DNA of 64,000 bases from Bacillota bacterium. Lineage in GTDB: Bacteria > Bacillota > Clostridia > Lachnospirales > Lachnospiraceae. Of this stretch, positions 45,652 through 54,677 are shown one piece after another. The stretch lies in NCBI GenBank assembly GCA_023424995.1, contig JAFADH010000332.1, forward strand, positions 1 through 64,000, written 5' to 3'. Positions within the stretch are counted from its first letter, which is position 1, and every line of letters begins with the position of its first letter. The notes below the pieces were generated by a model. The model saw only the letters and a program-made list of their open reading frames with translations, did not search any database and had not been told where the DNA came from. The translations under genes were made by a program, and so were the position numbers.

Positions 45652-47451
45652 ATGTTATTATTAAAAGCAAGCAATATCAAGAAATATTATGGAGAACGAT
45701 TGGTTCTGAAATTGGATGACTTCTCCGTATATACGGGACATAAAATCGGTATAGTGGGGGCTAACGGAGCCGGAAAGAGTACCCTGCTGAACCTGCTGTC
45801 CGGCCGTCTTCAGCCGGAGGAGGGGCAGATTCTTTCCTATGGAACCATATCCTATGCGTCCCAATTCCGGGAAGAGGACGGCGCGTCCGGTACAATGGAC
45901 GGTTATGATCCAAAGCTTCTGAAAGAAATGAAGGTTTCAGACAAGACGGAGCAGGATACAATCAGCGGAGGGGAAGAAACCAGGCTGAAATTAGCCGGTG
46001 CATTTGGAAAACAGGGGCATATACTTCTGCTGGATGAACCTACGGCAAATCTGGATATAACGGGAAGCAGACTTTTACAGGATAAGCTTCTAAAGGTGGA
46101 AACCCTGCTGATGATCAGCCATGACCGTGCCTTATTGGACGTTGTATGTACGGCAATCCTAGAGGTGTCCCAGGGAAAGCTTAAGCTGTATCCCGGGAAT
46201 TATACGGAGTATGAGAGGCTTAAGGAAGCGGAGACGGAACGGGATTGGAAGGAATATGTAACTTACGCGGATGAGAAGAGGCGTCTGGAGGAGGTTTACC
46301 TGGATAAGAAAAGGCAGGCGGCAAGCATGACGAAGATACCCAGGGGAATGAGCCCCAGGGAAGCGCATCTTATTGATTTTCTCAGTAACCGAAGCCATGA
46401 CAGCAAGCAGAGGAATCTGCACCAGGCAGCGAAGGCGGTTAAGAAAAGGATGGATCATCTGGAGTCAAAAGAAAAGCCCAGGGAAGAACCTAAAATCTAT
46501 TTGGACTTTGCCCTGACCGATCCTCCGGAGAATAAGATATTGGTGGAAGGAAGGGACATTGAATTCGCATACGGAGATAATGTGATTTTTAATAAGGCTT
46601 CCTTCTCCATACCCAACCATACAAAGGTGGCGATCATGGGTGCCAACGGTACCGGAAAGACAACTTTGCTGAACCTGATCCGACAGGCGGACCAACGGAA
46701 GAAATCCGTTGCAGGGAATACGATAACCCGTGCAGACGGCACCTGTGCTTCAAGCGGCGAAACCGGGAATAATGACTCTGGCAGCGGAGCGGTATCCTTC
46801 ACGGGAGGTATACGTACGGTCCCCAAGGCGGTCCTTGGATATCTGTATCAAAGGCTGGAGAACCTGGATCCGGAGCAGACGGTAATTGCGAATGCCCTGA
46901 AGGAAAGCATCCAGACCGAGGTTACTGTCCGGGGGATTCTGGCACGCTTTCTGTTCCGGGATAATGATATCTATAAAAAGGTCGCCGTATTAAGCGGCGG
47001 AGAGCGGGTGAAGCTGGCTCTTGCCAAGCTCCTGGTGTCCGATGCCAATGTTCTTTTGCTTGACGAACCGACCAATTATCTGGATATGCCCTCCATGATC
47101 GTGTTGCAGAAGCAGATCAGGGAATATGAGGGTACAATAATATTCGTGTCCCATGACAGGACATTTATAAATGAAACGGCAGATGCCTTATTGATAATTG
47201 ACAATAAGAAGCTGGTCTACTATCCCGGCAGCCTCAGTCAATATGAAGAGGAGCAGGCTGAGAGAGCAAGGAAAGAGAAGAAATGGAGAGAACCTGGGCG
47301 TAACACATCAAATTATAGCCCGGAGGAGAGAATGCGCCTGGAGCTGCGCAAAGCACAGCTGTTGTCCATGTTCGGACTGAAGAACTGCAATATTCCTAAG
47401 GAGGAGCTGGAAGCGGAATACCGGGACGTAATCAGAAAACTGCTGGAATGA
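45652..47451 (+). CDS. ABC-F family ATPase (ribosome-associated)
   Basis: A 599-residue protein with two ABC domains and no membrane segments. Domain 1 has Walker A GANGAGKST, the signature ISGGEETR and Walker B ILLLDEPTANLD. Domain 2 has Walker A GANGTGKTT, signature LSGGERVK and Walker B VLLLDEPTNYLD. The interdomain linker is long and charged (about residues 195-285). ABC-F proteins bind the ribosomal E site; members of this Vga/Lsa/Msr-like group can protect against antibiotics. A Ser/Gly/Asn-rich insertion interrupts domain 2 after Walker A. The start is ATG 45652 after GGAGGG. Confidence 0.88.
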   Translation: MLLLKASNIKKYYGERLVLKLDDFSVYTGHKIGIVGANGAGKSTLLNLLSGRLQPEEGQILSYGTISYASQFREEDGASGTMDGYDPKLLKEMKVSDKTEQDTISGGEETRLKLAGAFGKQGHILLLDEPTANLDITGSRLLQDKLLKVETLLMISHDRALLDVVCTAILEVSQGKLKLYPGNYTEYERLKEAETERDWKEYVTYADEKRRLEEVYLDKKRQAASMTKIPRGMSPREAHLIDFLSNRSHDSKQRNLHQAAKAVKKRMDHLESKEKPREEPKIYLDFALTDPPENKILVEGRDIEFAYGDNVIFNKASFSIPNHTKVAIMGANGTGKTTLLNLIRQADQRKKSVAGNTITRADGTCASSGETGNNDSGSGAVSFTGGIRTVPKAVLGYLYQRLENLDPEQTVIANALKESIQTEVTVRGILARFLFRDNDIYKKVAVLSGGERVKLALAKLLVSDANVLLLDEPTNYLDMPSMIVLQKQIREYEGTIIFVSHDRTFINETADALLIIDNKKLVYYPGSLSQYEEEQAERARKEKKWREPGRNTSNYSPEERMRLELRKAQLLSMFGLKNCNIPKEELEAEYRDVIRKLLE

Positions 47452-47766
47452 TTATGCCATGTTCCGATAAAAGGCGCTATATTTGCACCGGGCATCTTAG
47501 ATTACAGAGAACATCCTGCTGTTCCTGTAATCTAGGGCAGGTCATGTTTCGATTATGATTAAAAAAGGCAGTAAATTTTGCCGCCATGACTGTAAGGGCC
47601 GGAATATGCTTTCATTTGGGCAACATAGATCATGCATTAGTAATTGCATTTCAGGTTAATTAATGCTTTAATAGAGGATAAAGAAGGTATCTACAAAACA
47701 GCCGTATACGATTTAACGATGATTTAAATATTAGGGATATGATATATAGCAGCATATGGAGGCATC
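47452..47766 (+). repeat. Degenerate repeat copy 3 and hairpin
   Basis: No gene is visible in this gap. From 47464 the sequence CCGATAAAAGGCGCT...TTGCACCGGGCAT resembles the 3' part of the repeat at 15231 and 37350, but the first stem is lost. Directly after it, TAGATTACAG (47498-47507) pairs with CTGTAATCTA (47525-47534), with GAACA/TGTTC inside, as copy 1 also has a third stem there. Confidence 0.5.
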
Positions 47767-48186
47767 ATGACGAAAGAGGTTATTATTACGATAGAAGGCA
47801 TACAGTCAGGTACGGGGGAGGAACCCATCCTAGTTACAGCTCCGGGGATTTATCATTATATCAATGGCCGGCATTTTGTCCGATATGAGGAGAAGACGGA
47901 GGACACCGGGAAGGCATCGAAGAATACCATAAAAATATCCGCTTCGAATATATTGCTGGCCAGGAAGACGCCTAATCTGTCCCGTATGGAATTTGACCTT
48001 GCCGCAAAGACCCGGACATATTACCGAACTCAGTATGGTGACATGGTATTTGATATCAAGACGGAGAGTATCAAGCTGGAGGAAGGACCGGATAAAATTG
48101 CAGTCGGTTTATTGTATACCTTATTTACCAATGAAGAGAAGCTTTCCGATAATAACATTATTATCACAATCAATGCAGTACAATAA
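47767..48186 (+). CDS. DUF1934 family protein
   Basis: A 139-residue protein matching DUF1934 (YwiB-like): TKEVIITIEGIQSGTGEEPILVTAPGIYHYINGRHFVRYEEK and the C-terminal IAVGLLYTLFTNEEKLSDNNIIITINAV. It has a beta-barrel, lipocalin-like fold; its function is unknown. No signal peptide. A bidirectional terminator lies between it and the convergent CapA-like gene. Confidence 0.85.
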   Translation: MTKEVIITIEGIQSGTGEEPILVTAPGIYHYINGRHFVRYEEKTEDTGKASKNTIKISASNILLARKTPNLSRMEFDLAAKTRTYYRTQYGDMVFDIKTESIKLEEGPDKIAVGLLYTLFTNEEKLSDNNIIITINAVQ

Positions 48187-48223
48187 GCGGTATTATACCT
48201 GATGCCCCTTGGACCTATATAAA

Positions 48224-48268
48224 ATGCACCGGCAATGAGTGATATATATGACGCATTGCCCGGTGCAT
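48224..48268. terminator. Bidirectional terminator between DUF1934 and CapA-like genes
   Basis: ATGCACCGGCAATG at 48224-48237 pairs with CATTGCCCGGTGCAT at 48254-48268, with one bulged base. The loop is 16 bases. Confidence 0.75.
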
Positions 48269-48277
48269 TCTTATGAT

Positions 48278-49657
48278 TTATTCCATTGCTTCGCCGGTTA
48301 TAAACCCATTCTCATCAAAGCTTACCCCGAAGGATATATCCTGCATATAATTATAGTACGCCTTTTTCTCCGCCTCGCCGGTAAGCAGATAGGTGAAGGT
48401 GTCTTTATTCATAACCGGCAGCAGCTGTGCTTTCAGGGTACCGTCGGGATTTAAATAAACCTTCAGCATTCCCGACCGGTTTGTGGACTTGTTGAACCAG
48501 TAGTTGCCCAGGCTGTAGGCAATGGGCTTTCCTTTATAGAGCTCGATCCCCTGCATTACATGAGGGTGGCAGCCGATTACAATATCCGCTCCGGCATCGA
48601 TGTATTTCTTAGCCAGATTCTTCTGATAACTCTCGGGCATACTATTGCGCTCCACTCCCCAATGAACGAATACTGCCACATAATCACTGTTAGATTTGGC
48701 TACCTCGATGGATTCTAAAAGAATGGTGGGATCGTAGGTTCCGATCATGCCCGGGCGGTCCTCGGTCGCATACCAGTCCATGGCGAAGATTACATGGGAA
48801 GCAGCCACATAGGAGATGGTCTTGTTCCCTACCCTGTAATATATGGGAGCCTTTGCACGGTTAAAATTATCACCGGCACCTACGTATTCAATCCCTGCGC
48901 TGTCCAGTGTATCGAAGGTATCAAGAAGGGCATCCGGGCCATAATCCAGAGCATGGTTATTCGCCAGGGATACGATATCTACACTCATCTTCTGCAGAAT
49001 CTCCACCCGTTTCGGATGTGCCCGGAAGGTATAGGATTTATCTTCCTCCTTGGTTCCCCGTGTACTATATGCAAATTCATTATTAAGCATCATGATATCG
49101 ACAGCGTCCATCTCACTTAATAAGTCCTCTGATAAGCAGCGGGTAATGTCTTTATCTTCCGCATCGTATTTGGCAGCCGGATAGGAGGATTCGTTCAGAT
49201 TCACATCTCCCGCAAAGCCAAGCAGAATGGGAGTGTCTTCGGATATATTGGATACTATTAGATCCGGCGGCGGTATCAGTGTTCCCACAGGATCAGAAAT
49301 CACCGCCTTTTCCGTATTCAAATCATCAGAGATATCACCGGAGCCGTTCTCCGGGCCATCGCCCGTACCGGTACCGTCTTCTGATTCATCGGTGTCGCCC
49401 TGTCCCATATCGTCATATTGCCCCGTATCGTCACCGGGACTGCCGTCATCCTTGCCCACCGTATCGTCAGAACCCGTATTGTCCTCTGAATCCGTACCGT
49501 CTTCTGAGGCATCATTATCACCGGAACTGATGCTGTCTCCGGCATTCCGCAGATCCTTTTCCTCCTGCCACCGGAAGGCATATACGAATAATACGATAAA
49601 TACACATAAGGATAATAATAAGAATACCGATAATGAAACTAAATTTTTCTTATTCAT
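48278..49657 (-). CDS. CapA-family protein with acidic linker
   Basis: A 459-residue exported protein. An N-terminal membrane segment (LVSLSVFLLLSLCVFIVLFVYAF) is followed by about 70 residues of Asp, Glu, Ser, Gly and Thr, and then a CapA/PgsA-type metallophosphatase-like domain: LLGFAGDVNLNESSY, MLNNEFAYSTRG, LANNHALDYGPDALLDT and VHWGVERNSMPE, then IGCHPHVMQGIELYKGKPIAYSLGNYWF. CapA relatives take part in poly-gamma-glutamate synthesis or regulate wall polymers; no capBC genes are near. The start follows AAGGGGGC. Confidence 0.85.
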   Translation of the reverse strand: MNKKNLVSLSVFLLLSLCVFIVLFVYAFRWQEEKDLRNAGDSISSGDNDASEDGTDSEDNTGSDDTVGKDDGSPGDDTGQYDDMGQGDTDESEDGTGTGDGPENGSGDISDDLNTEKAVISDPVGTLIPPPDLIVSNISEDTPILLGFAGDVNLNESSYPAAKYDAEDKDITRCLSEDLLSEMDAVDIMMLNNEFAYSTRGTKEEDKSYTFRAHPKRVEILQKMSVDIVSLANNHALDYGPDALLDTFDTLDSAGIEYVGAGDNFNRAKAPIYYRVGNKTISYVAASHVIFAMDWYATEDRPGMIGTYDPTILLESIEVAKSNSDYVAVFVHWGVERNSMPESYQKNLAKKYIDAGADIVIGCHPHVMQGIELYKGKPIAYSLGNYWFNKSTNRSGMLKVYLNPDGTLKAQLLPVMNKDTFTYLLTGEAEKKAYYNYMQDISFGVSFDENGFITGEAME

Positions 49658-49699
49658 GGTAACTTCGCCCCCTTCTCCATGATATCCGGATTATAAAAA

Positions 49700-49743
49700 A
49701 CCTCTTACCTTAACGAATGCTTCTGCCATTGAGGTAAGAGGAT
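49700..49743 (-). terminator. Minus-strand terminator between two minus-strand genes
   Basis: CCTCTTACCTCAATGGC and its near-complement form a long stem ending in GGTAAGAGG followed, on the minus strand, by six T residues. Confidence 0.85.
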
Positions 49744-49749
49744 TATTTG

Positions 49750-50208
49750 TTATTTTTTATCTTTTTTGACTAAGCCGACGAGCTTCTGACCGATGCTCTT
49801 CTTTTCCTTCTTCTGTTCCAGGTTGCCTCTTAATCCCTTAACATCCATGATATAGATACCGCTTAGAACAGCCTTGATTTCCTTCTTAATAGGAATAAGA
49901 TCGTATATCTTGGCGTCACACACCAGTGACATGACCTTCGGTCCGATCTTTGCTTTTACAATGGGAACCTTGGAGCCCCGAAGATACTTCGGGGTCTGAT
50001 CGATTACCATCTTAGGCAGTCCGGCATCTTTCATCTTCATTTTCTTTTTATCAATCACAAGGATGGACATGGTCTGTGCGGCGGCTTGCATCTGTGCCTG
50101 TGAATCGTCCTGTCTCTTCTGAAGCTTCCTTCCCACAATATATAAAGCGATAATTGCTGCCGCAAGAACAACAGCTACAATGATTAATGTAATAGCCCAT
50201 GTAGGCAT
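49750..50208 (-). CDS. Small membrane-anchored conserved hypothetical protein
   Basis: A 152-residue protein with an N-terminal membrane segment (ITLIIVAVVLAAAIIALYIVG) and a basic cytoplasmic or external tail. The segment MSILVIDKKKMKMKDAGLPKMVIDQTPKYLRGSKVPIVKAKIGPKVMSLVCDAKIYDLIPIKKEIKAVLSGIYIMDVKG is compact and conserved in my recollection of related Lachnospiraceae proteins. I know no function. It is followed by a strong terminator, so it is transcribed alone. Confidence 0.65.
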   Translation of the reverse strand: MPTWAITLIIVAVVLAAAIIALYIVGRKLQKRQDDSQAQMQAAAQTMSILVIDKKKMKMKDAGLPKMVIDQTPKYLRGSKVPIVKAKIGPKVMSLVCDAKIYDLIPIKKEIKAVLSGIYIMDVKGLRGNLEQKKEKKSIGQKLVGLVKKDKK

Positions 50209-50332
50209 GAGTTATATTCCTCCTCTGATTTTCTACGAATGCTTATCCAAACGGATGCAACGATAATTTTATCACTTTTTATGCAAAAAATAAATAGAAA
50301 CTTTGCAAATATGCCAATATCCTTTCGACAAG

Positions 50333-51055
50333 TCAGGAATTCTTTGCCAGCATCTCCCGTATGATACCCTGTACATGTACACCCAGGAATTTTAACTGCT
50401 CTTTCTCAAGGTCCTTCGGATAGATCGGCTTGCCGAATTCCATAACAACACGGGCAGGCCGGATGCTGGGAAAGTGATTCTCAAAGATCTCATCGGAGTT
50501 GGAGATTGCCACGGGAATGATGGCGCAGCCGGTTTTCTCGGCAATCTTAAAGCTTCCCTCTTTGAAGGGGAGCATCTCTGCTCCGTGATTTCTGGTACCT
50601 TCCGGAGATATGAAGATGGAATAACCGGCCTTCACCTGTTCGATGGCCTTAAGTACTGTCTTCAAGCCCTGCTTGATATCATCCCGGTCTAAGAACAGAC
50701 ATTGCAGATAACGCATCCAGGTTCGCAGTATGGGTATCTTTCCGATCTCCTTCTTTGACATAAAGCCGGTCAGGGTGGGAAGGGCAACATATGCAATAGG
50801 AACATCAAAATAACTTCTATGGTTTGAGATATAAAGTACAGGCTCATTCTTCGGCACATTATCGCGTCCGATCACAGTCCGTTTTACGCCGCTGATAAAT
50901 AGTATGACATGGAAGGCACCCACAACAATCCGCTGTGAGCTGGCTACCTTTGCCCTCAGGTTAATCTTGCCGATAATGTATTCAATAAGAAATAACGGTA
51001 AACTTATAATAAAGAATATAAGCAGAAATATAAGCGCAAGAAGCAGTCGTATCAT
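50333..51055 (-). CDS. plsC: 1-acyl-sn-glycerol-3-phosphate acyltransferase
   Basis: A 240-residue membrane-bound acyltransferase that makes phosphatidic acid. It has an N-terminal hydrophobic helix, the catalytic NHRSYFD (H-x4-D), the ISPEGTRNHG substrate-binding motif and the IIPVAISNS segment. Several in-frame ATGs exist; ATG 51055 follows AAAGGG with nine bases. It may be co-transcribed with the minus-strand neighbours downstream. Confidence 0.9.
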   Translation of the reverse strand: MIRLLLALIFLLIFFIISLPLFLIEYIIGKINLRAKVASSQRIVVGAFHVILFISGVKRTVIGRDNVPKNEPVLYISNHRSYFDVPIAYVALPTLTGFMSKKEIGKIPILRTWMRYLQCLFLDRDDIKQGLKTVLKAIEQVKAGYSIFISPEGTRNHGAEMLPFKEGSFKIAEKTGCAIIPVAISNSDEIFENHFPSIRPARVVMEFGKPIYPKDLEKEQLKFLGVHVQGIIREMLAKNS

Positions 51056-51101
51056 GATCGCCATCCCTTTCATTACTTGTTGTAATATGGTATTGCATTT
51101 G

Positions 51102-52466
51102 TTAATTATGGTAGGGCGGAGTCGGCGAAGGGCTTAAAGGCGGAGTCAGCCCGGTCTCAGAACCGCTGCCGGGTCCATCCGTTGGTCCGTTCCCGCTGCT
51201 GTTGGCCGTGTCACCGGAACCGTCAGGATTATCCCCGGACACATCATTGCCGGTACCGTCCTCTGAGCTGTCATCAGGCCCGGAAGGATTATCAGGATCA
51301 GTGTCATCCTCCGAAGCGGAACCGTCCTCCGTACCAGAGCCGTCTTCATCAGAAGCATCCTCCGAATTAGAATCCCCCTCAATATCAGAACCATCCTCCG
51401 TATCCGGATCATCTTCGGCAGTATTATCATCGGTATCCTCAGAAGCTTCGGCATCTGGATCCTCCACAGGTACTTCTAACTCCTCGCCGGGCGGAATTTC
51501 GATAATTTCCCCATCCTCTCCAAGCATTACACCTTCGTCGGGCAACGGAGTGACAGAGGGTACATAATTGATCAGATCGGCATATGTGGCTTCAAAGTCA
51601 AAATCCTTACTTGGCGTATAATTATAATATTCTTCAAGGGTAAGATCATTCTCGTACAGATACTTGGCAAGAGGCTTTCCTACATAACGGATGTGCCACG
51701 GTTCGTAGGCATAACCCGTTATCTTTGTCTTCCCCTTGGGATAGCGGATGGTAAAACCATAAAGATGGGCGTTCTCTGCAACCCACTTTCCTTCCGCCGT
51801 ATTTGCAAAGGCTGTGGTCAAATCATATCTCAATGCGGCACAGGAGATGTCCATGGTTAATCCGGTCTGATGCTCACTGGTGCCCGGTACTGCGGAATAC
51901 CTTAAGGTATGTTCTTTGCCTTTTACTACAATATTATTCGTGAATATCTTATATTGGCGTGCATAGGACCGGTAACCGGAGACGCCGCCCAGCTCATAGC
52001 CCTCTATCCGTGCGGCAAGAAAAAGCTGTTCTATGGCAGCAGCAGCTTCCGCCCGCATTAATGTACGCTCATCATAATAATTCAAATGGAAATAAATATT
52101 AGGTGTAACCAGATCATCAGGTTTATAGCCCTTTGGCAGGGCATATTCTTTATTTACAAAGACGGTGATGCTGTTCGGCTCCAGATCCAGCTCAGTAGCA
52201 GGTATAAACGGTTCTTCCGGGATCGGAGTCGGGGTGGGAGTAATTCCCTCAATAACCGGAGGGATATATGTAGGAATATCAGTTATGTACGGAGAGCTGT
52301 TATTACGGATATCTTCTGTGACTGCACTGCCGCTGACAGCCGGCAGGCCGGATATATCCGACGCAGAAGCATCTTCCGCACTAAAGACCGAGAATATCAC
52401 AACCCCGCTTGCCATAATAATGGAGGTAACGGAAAGAATGAGTATGGTTAATGTCTTCTTATTCAA
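51102..52466 (-). CDS. D-alanyl-D-alanine carboxypeptidase (VanY-type) with acidic tail
   Basis: A 454-residue exported peptidase. The N-terminal membrane segment is followed by a disordered Thr/Pro-rich segment, then the VanY/DdcX peptidase_M15 domain: SGYRSYARQYKIF, the zinc motif SEHQTGLTMDISC (H-x6-D) and YEPWHIRYVGKPLA. It trims peptidoglycan stem peptides. The last ~120 residues are almost entirely Asp, Glu, Ser, Gly, Asn, Pro and Thr, an unusual low-complexity tail. The start is a TTG (52466) after AAAAGGGG. No vancomycin resistance genes are nearby. Confidence 0.85.
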   Translation of the reverse strand: MNKKTLTILILSVTSIIMASGVVIFSVFSAEDASASDISGLPAVSGSAVTEDIRNNSSPYITDIPTYIPPVIEGITPTPTPIPEEPFIPATELDLEPNSITVFVNKEYALPKGYKPDDLVTPNIYFHLNYYDERTLMRAEAAAAIEQLFLAARIEGYELGGVSGYRSYARQYKIFTNNIVVKGKEHTLRYSAVPGTSEHQTGLTMDISCAALRYDLTTAFANTAEGKWVAENAHLYGFTIRYPKGKTKITGYAYEPWHIRYVGKPLAKYLYENDLTLEEYYNYTPSKDFDFEATYADLINYVPSVTPLPDEGVMLGEDGEIIEIPPGEELEVPVEDPDAEASEDTDDNTAEDDPDTEDGSDIEGDSNSEDASDEDGSGTEDGSASEDDTDPDNPSGPDDSSEDGTGNDVSGDNPDGSGDTANSSGNGPTDGPGSGSETGLTPPLSPSPTPPYHN

Positions 52467-52583
52467 TTATTTAATTCCCCTTTTGTAATCAAGTACGACC
52501 AGGCATACTTACAGCAGCTTAAAACAACAACATAATTATACCATATTCTGTGGCAAAAAATAACTGCTAAATAATAGTAATTG

Positions 52584-54038
52584 TTATTTTTTATTTTCGG
52601 TCAGATGATCCAACAGCTCTGTCTTCATACGATACAGCTTCACTGACAGGTCCACATACACAATATGAGGATTGATGAGCCGTCTTGCCTCGTCCCATAA
52701 GGACTCCTGCTCCTTAAGGCAATACTCGCGGATGTCCATAACGGAGGGAGAGGTGTATACGCATTTTCCGGATAGGAAGATGGGTATCAGAAGCTGGCGA
52801 AGGGTATAAGTATCCGGCTCAAGATAGGTTTTCTTCCAGGTGGCGATGGGGTCGAACAGCAGCAGAGGCTGGCCGGCGTTAAATTCCTCGTCCTCCAGGC
52901 AGATCAGGTCTGCCTTCACCTTACCGCTTTCCTTCTCATATACCCGGTAGATTTTCTTGTTGCCGGGATTGGTTATCTTCCATTGGTTCTCGGAAAGCTT
53001 GATCTTAGGAATGAATTCTCCTTCCCGCTTGATCGCGGCCAGCTTATATACACCGCCGAAGGACGGGCAGTCCCTGGAGGTGATCAGCTTCGTGCCGACG
53101 CCCCAGGAATCAATTCTGGCCCCCTGGGTCTTTAGGGAATCGATCAGGTATTCATCCAGATCGCTGGAGGCAGTGATCTTCGCTTCCGTAAAGCCCGCAC
53201 CGTCCAGCATCTTTCTGGCCTTCTTGGAAAGGTAGGCAAGGTCGCCGCTGTCAAGGCGGATTCCGTATTTCTCCGGCATCCTGCCCTGATCGCGCAGCTC
53301 GGAGAATACTTTGACCGCATTGGGAACGCCGGAGCGTAAGGTATCATAGGTATCCACGAGCAAGGTGGTATTCTGCGGATAAAGCTCCGCATATTTGCGG
53401 AAGGCGGTGAGTTCATCGTCAAAGCTCATGATCCAGCTGTGGGCATGAGTTCCCAGGGCGGGAAGATCGTATAATTTGGCGGAGAGAACATTGCTGGTGC
53501 CGATACAGCCGCCGATGATAGCGGCCCTGGCGCCCAGAGTTCCCGCATCCGGCCCCTGCGCCCGGCGCAGGCCGAACTCCATAACCGGCTGGCCCCCTGC
53601 GGCATACACAACACGGGAGGCCTTGGTAGCAATCAGACTCTGATGGTTTATGATATTAAGAAGCGCTGTCTCTATCAGCTGTGCTTCCATGATGGGGGCG
53701 ACCACCTTTACCAAAGGCTCCATGGGGAATACGACGGTGCCCTCCGGAATGGCCCAGATGTCGCCGGTAAAATGAAAATCCTCCAGATAGGAGAGGAATT
53801 TTTCATCGAATATTTTCAGGGAGCGAAGATAATCGGTATCCTCCGGCGTGAATTTAAGTGACTTAATATAATCAATGACCTGCTCCAGGCCGGCGCAGAT
53901 CGCATATCCGCTTTCGCTGGGGTTCTCTCTGTAAAATACATCAAAGACTACCACTTCATTATTGTTATTCGTATAATAGCCCTGCATCATGGTCAGCTCA
54001 TAAAAGTCAGTGAGCAGGGTTAAATTCTGTTTACCCAT
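52584..54038 (-). CDS. pncB: Nicotinate phosphoribosyltransferase
   Basis: The 484-residue enzyme makes nicotinate mononucleotide from nicotinate and PRPP in NAD salvage. Family hallmarks are TLLTDFYELTMMQGYY at the N-terminus, EFGLRRAQGPDAG in the middle, and VDTYDTLRSGV and GIRLDSGDLA in the phosphoribosyl-binding region. GGAGG five bases upstream supports ATG 54038 rather than the earlier in-frame ATG. It is apparently monocistronic. Confidence 0.95.
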   Translation of the reverse strand: MGKQNLTLLTDFYELTMMQGYYTNNNNEVVVFDVFYRENPSESGYAICAGLEQVIDYIKSLKFTPEDTDYLRSLKIFDEKFLSYLEDFHFTGDIWAIPEGTVVFPMEPLVKVVAPIMEAQLIETALLNIINHQSLIATKASRVVYAAGGQPVMEFGLRRAQGPDAGTLGARAAIIGGCIGTSNVLSAKLYDLPALGTHAHSWIMSFDDELTAFRKYAELYPQNTTLLVDTYDTLRSGVPNAVKVFSELRDQGRMPEKYGIRLDSGDLAYLSKKARKMLDGAGFTEAKITASSDLDEYLIDSLKTQGARIDSWGVGTKLITSRDCPSFGGVYKLAAIKREGEFIPKIKLSENQWKITNPGNKKIYRVYEKESGKVKADLICLEDEEFNAGQPLLLFDPIATWKKTYLEPDTYTLRQLLIPIFLSGKCVYTSPSVMDIREYCLKEQESLWDEARRLINPHIVYVDLSVKLYRMKTELLDHLTENKK

Positions 54039-54240
54039 TGGTGCCTCCATCATCTACGTGCTGCGGCACGTATTTAAATAGTTCTTGTACTCTTAACAAA
54101 CCATATACCTAAATTGATGATTCGTCAAGCACCTATCTGGACTTCTTCGGATAAGGCTTTTATCATCATTCATTAAGTCGGCGGATAAATATCCGGCTTA
54201 AGAATATTGAAACCATATGAATAATAGGTAAAAATATCTC

Positions 54241-54295
54241 TTGCAATTTATATTCTAATGGGTTAGAATATAATCGTATTCTAACCCATTAGAAT
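54241..54295 (+). promoter_or_regulatory. Promoter with perfect 19-bp inverted operator for BlaI-type repressor
   Basis: ATTCTAATGGGTTAGAATA at 54252-54270 is repeated in perfect inverted form at 54277-54295, six bases apart. Each arm is itself nearly palindromic. A weak -35 (TTGCAA, 54241-54246) and a -10 (TAGAAT, 54264-54269) lie 17 bases apart, and the -10 is inside the left arm. Binding of the repressor should block transcription. Confidence 0.75.
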
Positions 54296-54305
54296 GAGGA
54301 ATGGT

Positions 54306-54668
54306 ATGTATAGTATGAAATTGTTTGACAGTGAACTGAAGATCTTGGAAATACTTTGGGCTGAAGGTGATATCAGTGCAAAGCGTATCGCCGAAATTGC
54401 AAAAGAGAAGGTGGGATGGAGTAAAACAACTACCTATACCAATATTAAGAGATGCATTGATAAGGGAGCTGTTAGAAGATATCCCGATCAATTCATATGC
54501 CATGCGCTTATAACAAGAGAAGAAGCACAGGAATATGAGACAAACGAATTAATTAATAAGATGTACGGCGGTGCGGCGGATAAGCTGGTAGCCTCATTAT
54601 TGAGCGGAAAGAAACTAACCTATGAACAAATCGAGAATTTAAAGCGAATGGTAAGGAACATGGAATAG
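54306..54668 (+). CDS. BlaI/MecI-family transcriptional repressor
   Basis: The ~120-residue winged-helix repressor begins MYSMKLFDSELKILEILWAEGDISAKRIAEIAKEKVGWSKTTTYTNIKRCIDKGAVRR, the typical BlaI/MecI DNA-binding part, followed by a dimerisation tail. GAGG six bases before ATG 54306 favours this start over ATG 54294. It is directly downstream of the perfect inverted operator and overlaps a BlaR1-type gene operon, so it is likely self-repressed and inactivated by cleavage when the sensor is triggered. Confidence 0.88.
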   Translation: MYSMKLFDSELKILEILWAEGDISAKRIAEIAKEKVGWSKTTTYTNIKRCIDKGAVRRYPDQFICHALITREEAQEYETNELINKMYGGAADKLVASLLSGKKLTYEQIENLKRMVRNME

Positions 54669-54677
54669 GAGGCAGTC

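Noticed and set aside
51102..52466. Possible vancomycin-resistance locus from the VanY-like peptidase
   Set aside because: No vanH, vanA or vanX-type gene is near; the protein is a general peptidoglycan carboxypeptidase.
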